Positions 58,601 to 64,000 of a stretch of 64,000 nt of DNA are shown piece by piece. The DNA lies in the NCBI GenBank assembly GCA_022747635.1, contig JAKTNV010000075.1, positions 682,001 through 746,000 of the forward strand. Reading direction: 5' to 3'. A program made the position numbers and the translations under genes. Every line of letters starts with the position of its first letter. Within the stretch, counting starts at the first letter, position 1. The notes beneath the pieces are model-generated. The model was not told the origin of the DNA, searched no databases, and saw only the letters and a program-made list of their open reading frames with translations. This DNA comes from Hetaerina americana (taxonomy: Eukaryota > Arthropoda > Insecta > Odonata > Calopterygidae).

Positions 58601-60435
58601 TTTCCTACGCCAGATAGTATAATCTGTCATCACTATTGAACGCCGCATCACGCCCCGACGGCTTTTTCCCACGTTTTTTTTTATTTATTCACAGGAATGT
58701 TTTCCAGGTAACGGCTATTCACTCTACCTCATCCGTCAATCACTATCCCGACCCTCGAAAGTTATAAGGAAAAGTCGACCATTGCTCTAATGAAAGATAT
58801 TATTCCAACGGCATGGAGGTAAAAAAAAAGATCCATATGCTTGACACACATTATGTCGATTGGAAAGAAGTGGAAACGATGTGAAATTAGGTTGGAAGCA
58901 ACTGAAAAATATTGAGACACGAATACAAGCCGTCATAGCTCCGCAACTACGACGAAAGGGATGTGGATATTATCGAGTTAAACGCATCTGTCCTATTTGC
59001 TTATGGCGATTGCAATTGCTCTTTCTTTTTTTTCCGTACGCAAAATTAGTTATCGACAGCGGTCAACTCTCCATCACTTAACCCACAGTTGTAACGGTAA
59101 ATGCCACGCCATTTGATACGTGTAAAACGATCGCTTAAGGTGAGACAACCAGTTAGGTGAAGTAAGGCGCGAGACGCCTGTTTCCCATCGTAATGATCGC
59201 GCATACAATCCCGCGATGCGCCCTATTTTCGCAGTTTCCGTGAATAAGACGTACGGCGGGGGATGTGCACCGAGCGAAGTTGCCGACACGAATTACGTAC
59301 GCTTACGAGAGCCTGGTTTTCAAGGAGTCGCTTTCACGTTGACTACGTCCCCGAGGTATCCCATCACACAGGGTCATTTAACGTGACATACAGCGTGTGT
59401 GTGGGAGGGATTTTTTTTAAGGTCGTAGGGGTGTATTCCGTAACTTGACGGCACCGTGGAGAAAAGCACATCCAACGCATCGCACAGGGAAGGAAGGTGT
59501 TTCTTTGTAATAAAAGAAATGTACGCGATAACAAGTCGACGGCAGACGACTCTCCTCTTCGAAAGACGTGCAAGGAAACTAGGGTAGACATCCGCGGAAA
59601 CGTGGATGTGGCGCCGTTTCAACGACAATAAGAGTTTTCCCGTGATGAAGTATCATTTCGTTTCCGATGACATGCCGGTTGCTACAAATTCATCATCCCG
59701 CAACGAGGTACCGACGTCCGAAGCCGTTGGAAACTCGTCACGGCCGGGTCGCCACTGCGCGCCCTCGGCTACTACATTGTTTTTCCCGCCCGCTCACGGG
59801 GCTAAAGCATAATTCGGCGCCATCCTCGACTTTGTTGTACGTGAACTTTGACGTCCCATTCGCGTGCGTACAGTTCATTTCTTTTTCCCCTTCGGCCACC
59901 CCATGCAACCATTTCGAAGCCCACGCGGACGCGTCGTAAGGGGTGCGCTTAACGGGTGACTCCGTCTCCATTTGCGACTCGATAATCCTTTCCCACGGGC
60001 GCGGGAGGTGGGTGCGTCGCGACGCCCCCGAGTCGTCGAAAAATGCATAAACGTCCGCTTACGGGACAGGCACCGGGGAGGAACAGGAGGAAGGTTTGAC
60101 AGGCGCCGAGTCAGGGGGAAGGCGTCCGAAGGGACCGTCTTCTCGGGGCCGCTTTCCGCGGCCGGCGCGCGGCCCACCGGGTCGCGAGCGCGTCCAATAC
60201 CAGGTGAAGGATGGCCTCGAACGTACGTTACCTCGGATCTCGAGGAATCGACCCCGGTAGAAACGTGTGCAACGTTTATTCCCGGGTACGCCTTCGACAG
60301 GACGACAACCCGTATTTTGACGACCCGCTGCACACGAACTGGGCTCGCCAAACGCCTGGCGCCGCCACGGCCGACAGGGTGGAACCCTGACGGGCGCCGC
60401 GGCGCAAGGCGCCCTCGTTACGCGCCCCCGACACT
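55616..60435. other. H2B-H1 spacer, second full-length copy
   Basis: Follows 10607-15400 throughout. It has the 32-base stretch after 56825 shared with the 39610 copy and lacks the six-base gtctcc-type stretch of copies 1 and 2 near 56030. No gene is recognised; the GC-rich open frames near 59972-60560 are the same non-coding frames as before H1. Confidence 0.72.
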
Positions 60436-60584
60436 CTCCGAAACGCGAAAGTCGGAGGAGGAGTGGAGTACAAACAATCCGAGAAGCGCACCGGAGGCGA
60501 GAGGAAGAGATCGTATTTTGCTCCGAAATGGTACGATAGCAAGGTGGACTTTCGTATGAAATCCTGTCTGTCTTGGTAATTTTC
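60436..60584 (+). promoter_or_regulatory. H1 promoter and leader interrupted by element E
   Basis: Matches 15403-15547, including gctccgaaatggtacga (60520-60536), with an extra gtct in cctgtctgtcttgg. After ggtaattttc the sequence passes into element E, at the point that lies 31 bases before the ATG in the intact H1 gene. Confidence 0.75.
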
Positions 60585-60737
60585 CCGCTGTGCGATCATC
60601 CGGCGTCTTTCGAATCCTGATCTTCGTCTCATCCAGCTCATCGACCATCCAGCATCCACCAGTTCTACGTTGGAGCCACGGCTTTTACTGGTTTGGTGGA
60701 CCTGACCTCCGGGCAACAGCCCACTACGCTACCCGCC

Positions 60738-62240
60738 ATGGCGGCCGCCCCGGCCCATGGTGCTTCCCGACCCGGATCCCCGATTGACTCGGAAGGATTC
60801 GTAACGCCGCGAAGGACTCATCGCCTTGTCGCTCCTGTTTTCAAGGAGCCGACAGCCGCCAGGGCCGGCACCAGAAGGCCGTTCACCTCGCTGAGCGACG
60901 CAGCCCTCAAGCGTGCGCGCACTTCCGCGGAAGTCTTCGTCGCCGTGCCGACGAAGAACTCCTTCGCGGCCATCGCCCCGGAGACCGATTCGTCTGACCC
61001 GGTCCCGGAATCAATGGAAGAGGAGCAGGCCGAAGCTACGAACGTCGCTTCAACTTCTCTTCCGCGTCCGACTCGCAGCTCGCGCCCTCCTCCTCTCGTC
61101 GTTTACGACGTAGAGGATGTGAAGGCGTTCCGCGATCTGATCCGTTCAAATGTTTCGGATCAGACATTCGCAATTTCATACGGAGAGTCCTCGGCGCGGA
61201 TTCAAACCCGCAATTTGGACGACTTCAAGTCCCTGCGTTCGGCGCTATCGGCAGCGGACGCTCAAATGTCCACCTGGGGAATCGGCGAGGAGAAGACGAC
61301 GTCGTTTACCATCCGTGGACTGTCGCCGCGGCACACCTGCGAGGATCTCCTCGAAGATTTACGCGCCCTAGAGATCGACGCCCGTCGCTGTCGCCAATTC
61401 ACGGCAGAGGGAAAGCCGATCGGAGTGTTCGTGGTCGCCGTCGCCCTCTCTGAAAGGTGGACGATGCAGGCGATGAAGGCACTGCGATACGTTGGCAACA
61501 GCGTCATCGCGGTGCGCCTCTACGAATACAGGGACCCGCAGCTGTGCCACCGATGCTCCCGCTTCGGGCATGGCTCGTTTTTCTGCACGGCATCACCTCG
61601 CTGCCCTTTTTGTTCGGGAGGGCACTCCCTTCAGGAATGCCCTAAGGACATCCCCGAGAAATGCCCGAGCTGCAACGGCGGACACGCAGCTTTTTCGCCC
61701 CAATGCGAAAAATGGCTCGCGGAGAAGGAGCGCCGATCAGCGAAACCGGGGAAGAAGCGTCGCGGCCGTCGGGGGAAAGGAGCAGCCAATCCACCGGTCG
61801 CTGCGCAGAGGAAGCCCGCAGCAACTGCTCCAGCTGCGAGAATTCCCGCAGGGGTCCTGGGAATGAGGAATGCATGGAAGGGCGGAAATGCATCCTTAGG
61901 CCCAGCACCGCAGAAGCCCGCTCCACGTCAGCGCCTCGGAATTAACTTTCCGACGCTTCCGACACCGGCTCCGACCCGCACCGAGACAGCTGCATCCATG
62001 CGAATCCCCATTCGAGAACGCCGGCGTCTCGAAAGGAATTCGCAGCCACAGTCGTCGGCCCTTTTTGGGGCCACATCGGACTTCGTCGCCGCCGACCCGG
62101 TCGGCGCCGCCGACGAACATTCGCTGATGAGCGTACTCGGGACGCTTGCTTCAATCTCGGCTGCCCTGCAATCGCAGCTACAGGTCCTCTCGGCGACGCT
62201 CCAGCAGTTGCCGGCTCTTCTCTCCGCCCGTCATGGATAA
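60738..62240 (+). CDS. Element E ORF1 (gag-like zinc-knuckle protein), intact
   Basis: 500 residues from the ATG in gccatggcgg at 60738; an ATG at 60693 adds 15 residues. Same plan as element D: GASRPGSPIDSEGF near the N-terminus, pre-knuckle domain (PPLVVYDVEDVKAF, IGEEKTTSFTIRGLSP), knuckle CHRCSRFGHGSFFC at about residue 270 and two more, KKRRGRRGKGAA basic stretch, C-terminal helix. The stop lies in ATGGATAA. Confidence 0.92.
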   Translation: MAAAPAHGASRPGSPIDSEGFVTPRRTHRLVAPVFKEPTAARAGTRRPFTSLSDAALKRARTSAEVFVAVPTKNSFAAIAPETDSSDPVPESMEEEQAEATNVASTSLPRPTRSSRPPPLVVYDVEDVKAFRDLIRSNVSDQTFAISYGESSARIQTRNLDDFKSLRSALSAADAQMSTWGIGEEKTTSFTIRGLSPRHTCEDLLEDLRALEIDARRCRQFTAEGKPIGVFVVAVALSERWTMQAMKALRYVGNSVIAVRLYEYRDPQLCHRCSRFGHGSFFCTASPRCPFCSGGHSLQECPKDIPEKCPSCNGGHAAFSPQCEKWLAEKERRSAKPGKKRRGRRGKGAANPPVAAQRKPAATAPAARIPAGVLGMRNAWKGGNASLGPAPQKPAPRQRLGINFPTLPTPAPTRTETAASMRIPIRERRRLERNSQPQSSALFGATSDFVAADPVGAADEHSLMSVLGTLASISAALQSQLQVLSATLQQLPALLSARHG

Positions 62241-64000
62241 TCCGCTTCCAAGACGACGGAACATCGTCATCGCGTCCTGGAATGTAGGAGGCGCCATTGC
62301 ACGGAAGACCCCGGAGCTTCTCGCATTTCTGTCTCGACAGAAATGCGAGATTGCTCTGCTCCAAGAGACGCACCTGACGCCGAGGGACCGCTGGACCGTT
62401 CCGGGATTCCGTGTCTTCAGGGACGACCGGAGGCTTCGTGGAGGAGGAACTGCAATCCTGGTCGCTACCCACCTGCGTGCGCAACGTTTTACGTTGCCGA
62501 GCTTCAAATCGACGGAGGCCACAGCGATAGATCTGGAGTGCGGCGAAGGTCCTCTTCGCCTCGCTTCAGTCTACATCAAGCCGAAGGTGATGCTTCGCAC
62601 AGAAGAACTCGCGGCGATATTCGCGGGTTCCTTTCCCACGATAGCCGCGGGGGATTTCAATGCGAAGCACGCGGATTGGCATTCCCGGATTGGGAACGCC
62701 CGAGGAATGCATCTTCGGCAGTGGACTTCCGTCGAGGGACTCGCCGTCATCGGTCCACGCACGCCGTCTCATTTCTCTGCCCACGGGACGAGCGACGTGC
62801 TGGACATAGCCGTACACGCAGGATTGCCGACGGCGCTCTCTGCGAGAGCGCATCACGCATTGGATAGCGACCACTTGCCAGTTCTCTTCCAGCTAGCGAG
62901 GCGGCCGTTGGAGACACCGAGGAGGACATTCCGGGACTACGCTGCTGCCGATTGGAATCTCTTCCGGACGAAGGTCACGGAGAAAATCGGGAACATGCCG
63001 CTTCCTCCGTCTGTCGGCTCTCCTGAAGAAATCGACCGTCAGGTCGATTTTCTGACGGAAGCCGTGCAGTCGGCGACGGCGACATCAATTCCCGAGCGCT
63101 CAGCTCGGGAATGGAACCACCTGGCGCTCCCGAGGGCGATCCGCGACCAAATCCGGGAGAAAAATCGGCTCCGACGCAGCTACCAGAGATCCCGCTGCCC
63201 GGAGGAGAAATCTCGCCTCAACGCTGCCCAGCACAGCATCCGGGACGCCATCGCCACATTCAGGGCCGAAATCTGGGAAAGGAAGGTTTCCTCCCTTTCC
63301 CCAGAAGACGGATCCTTGTGGCGAATGGCGAGGAATCTCCAGGGGGAGTACCGCGAGGAGGCGCCGCTGAAAACACCGACCGGGATGCTGCGCTCGCCGG
63401 AGGAGAAGGCTGCGGGGATGGCCGACCACCTAGAGGACGTCTTCGCTCCTGCTGATGGAGACGGAGACCAACCCGATCCCCTGCTGTCAGCTGTGAAGCC
63501 GCCAAGAACGCCGCACCACGTCCGCGACTACGGAGAGATGCCGCCGACCATCGACGAGACGGACCTTCGAGGGGCCATACGAGCTTTAAAACCTCGTAAG
63601 GCGCCCGGACCGGACGGGATTGCGAACGCAGTCATCGCCCAGATTCCGGTTTCCCTCGCTACCATGCTTCTTTGCATCTTCAACGCGTGTCTCGCCATCG
63701 GGTACTTCCCATCCCGGTGGAAGGAGGCCCGCGTTGTATGCATTCCGAAAGCGGGGAAATCGCCATCGCCGGGGAACTTCCGTCCAATCTCGTTGCTCGA
63801 CGGCCTGGGAAAGCTGTTCGAGCGGGTCCTTCTTCGTCACCTCGTCATCATCGCAGAGGAGCTGAACGTCCTGCCGGAGCACCAATTCGGCTTTCGCAGC
63901 GAGCACTCCACGACGCACCAGGTCGCCCGTCTGCTGAACTTCGTCACTGAAGGTTTCAACCGACGGCATTCCACCGCCGGCGCCTTCTTTGACGTCAGCA
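62233..64000 (+). CDS. Element E ORF2 (endonuclease-reverse transcriptase), N-terminal 589 residues
   Basis: Open from ATG 62233 to the window end without a stop. The endonuclease (ASWNVGGAIARKTPELL, LLQETHLTP, GDFNAKHADW, LDSDHLPV) and the start of the reverse transcriptase (RKAPGPDGIANAVI, PISLLDGLGKLFERVL, QFGFRSEHSTTHQ) are present. The window ends in the motif preceding the first catalytic Asp (FFDVS). The active-site Gly of GDFNAKH is intact. The 3' part and downstream H1 gene are outside. Confidence 0.92.
   Translation, partial: MDNPLPRRRNIVIASWNVGGAIARKTPELLAFLSRQKCEIALLQETHLTPRDRWTVPGFRVFRDDRRLRGGGTAILVATHLRAQRFTLPSFKSTEATAIDLECGEGPLRLASVYIKPKVMLRTEELAAIFAGSFPTIAAGDFNAKHADWHSRIGNARGMHLRQWTSVEGLAVIGPRTPSHFSAHGTSDVLDIAVHAGLPTALSARAHHALDSDHLPVLFQLARRPLETPRRTFRDYAAADWNLFRTKVTEKIGNMPLPPSVGSPEEIDRQVDFLTEAVQSATATSIPERSAREWNHLALPRAIRDQIREKNRLRRSYQRSRCPEEKSRLNAAQHSIRDAIATFRAEIWERKVSSLSPEDGSLWRMARNLQGEYREEAPLKTPTGMLRSPEEKAAGMADHLEDVFAPADGDGDQPDPLLSAVKPPRTPHHVRDYGEMPPTIDETDLRGAIRALKPRKAPGPDGIANAVIAQIPVSLATMLLCIFNACLAIGYFPSRWKEARVVCIPKAGKSPSPGNFRPISLLDGLGKLFERVLLRHLVIIAEELNVLPEHQFGFRSEHSTTHQVARLLNFVTEGFNRRHSTAGAFFDVS

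Larger units (their letters stand above)
60585..64000 (+). mobile_element. Non-LTR retrotransposon E (A/D/E family) in the H1 leader, 3' end outside window
   Basis: The 5' end (ccgctgtgcgatcatccgg) aligns with the 5' end of element D (ccggctgtgcgcttatccgg). It shares aattttc with the H1 target at the junction. ORF1 is complete and ORF2 open to the last base. It points the same way as H1. The family now has three members at three different histone promoters: H2A leader, H2A/H2B promoter and H1 leader. Confidence 0.9.

Overview
The window is a eukaryotic histone gene cluster, most likely from an insect or a close pancrustacean relative. H4 begins MTGRG (Thr at position 1, usual in arthropods), H2A and H2B are close to fly and crustacean sequences, the genes lack introns, and each ends in a metazoan histone 3' stem-loop. 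The unit order is H4> <H2A H2B> (long spacer) H1> <H3, with H2A/H2B and H3/H4 sharing divergent promoters. Without insertions one unit is about 8.8 kb. The window holds four H2B, four H2A, four H4, one H3 and one H1 gene, all with intact reading frames, plus a second H1 leader whose coding region lies outside.

The cluster is full of non-LTR (LINE, Jockey/I superfamily, by motif recognition) retrotransposons. They almost all sit in histone core promoters or 5' leaders. Layout: 1-4139 element A ending at an H2A start region; 4140-4290 H2A/H2B promoter; 4291-10140 element B1 in the H2B leader; 10185-10556 H2B; 10607-15400 spacer; 15578-16315 H1; 16821-17231 H3; 17389-19784 element F in the H4 leader; 19831-21192 H4 and H2A; 21365-26128 element C and 26144-31475 element B2, both in one H2B leader; 31520-31891 H2B; 33006-34815 truncated C-like element; 34867-36229 an inverted H2A-H4 pair; 36230-36554 a palindromic promoter; 36555-37560 truncated element H in an H4 leader; 37605-39559 H4, H2A, H2B; 39610-42808 spacer; 42809-about 47603 element G with a foreign AT-rich stretch; 47884-48600 three tandem structured-RNA modules, two with their own promoters; 48786-50307 H4 and H2A; 50388-55043 element D (minus strand); 55194-55565 H2B; 55616-60400 spacer; about 60585-64000 element E in the H1 leader, running off the window.

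Elements A, D and E form one family. B1, B2 and the fragment H form a second group, C and the fragment at 33006 a third, and F and G a fourth. The three measured target-site duplications (B, D, F) are each 12 bp. In six of the promoter insertions the junction lies about 12-24 nt downstream of a TATA box, close to the start site. Most elements point the same way as the histone gene they interrupt. The result is a set of histone genes with intact coding regions, many of which are cut off from their promoters.

The strongest leads are this start-site insertion pattern across unrelated families, and the tandem RNA modules at 47884-48600, which have TATA/CCAAT promoters, histone-stem-loop-like hairpins and a covarying stem. 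Coordinates of element ends are read by eye against intact histone copies and may be off by a few bases.
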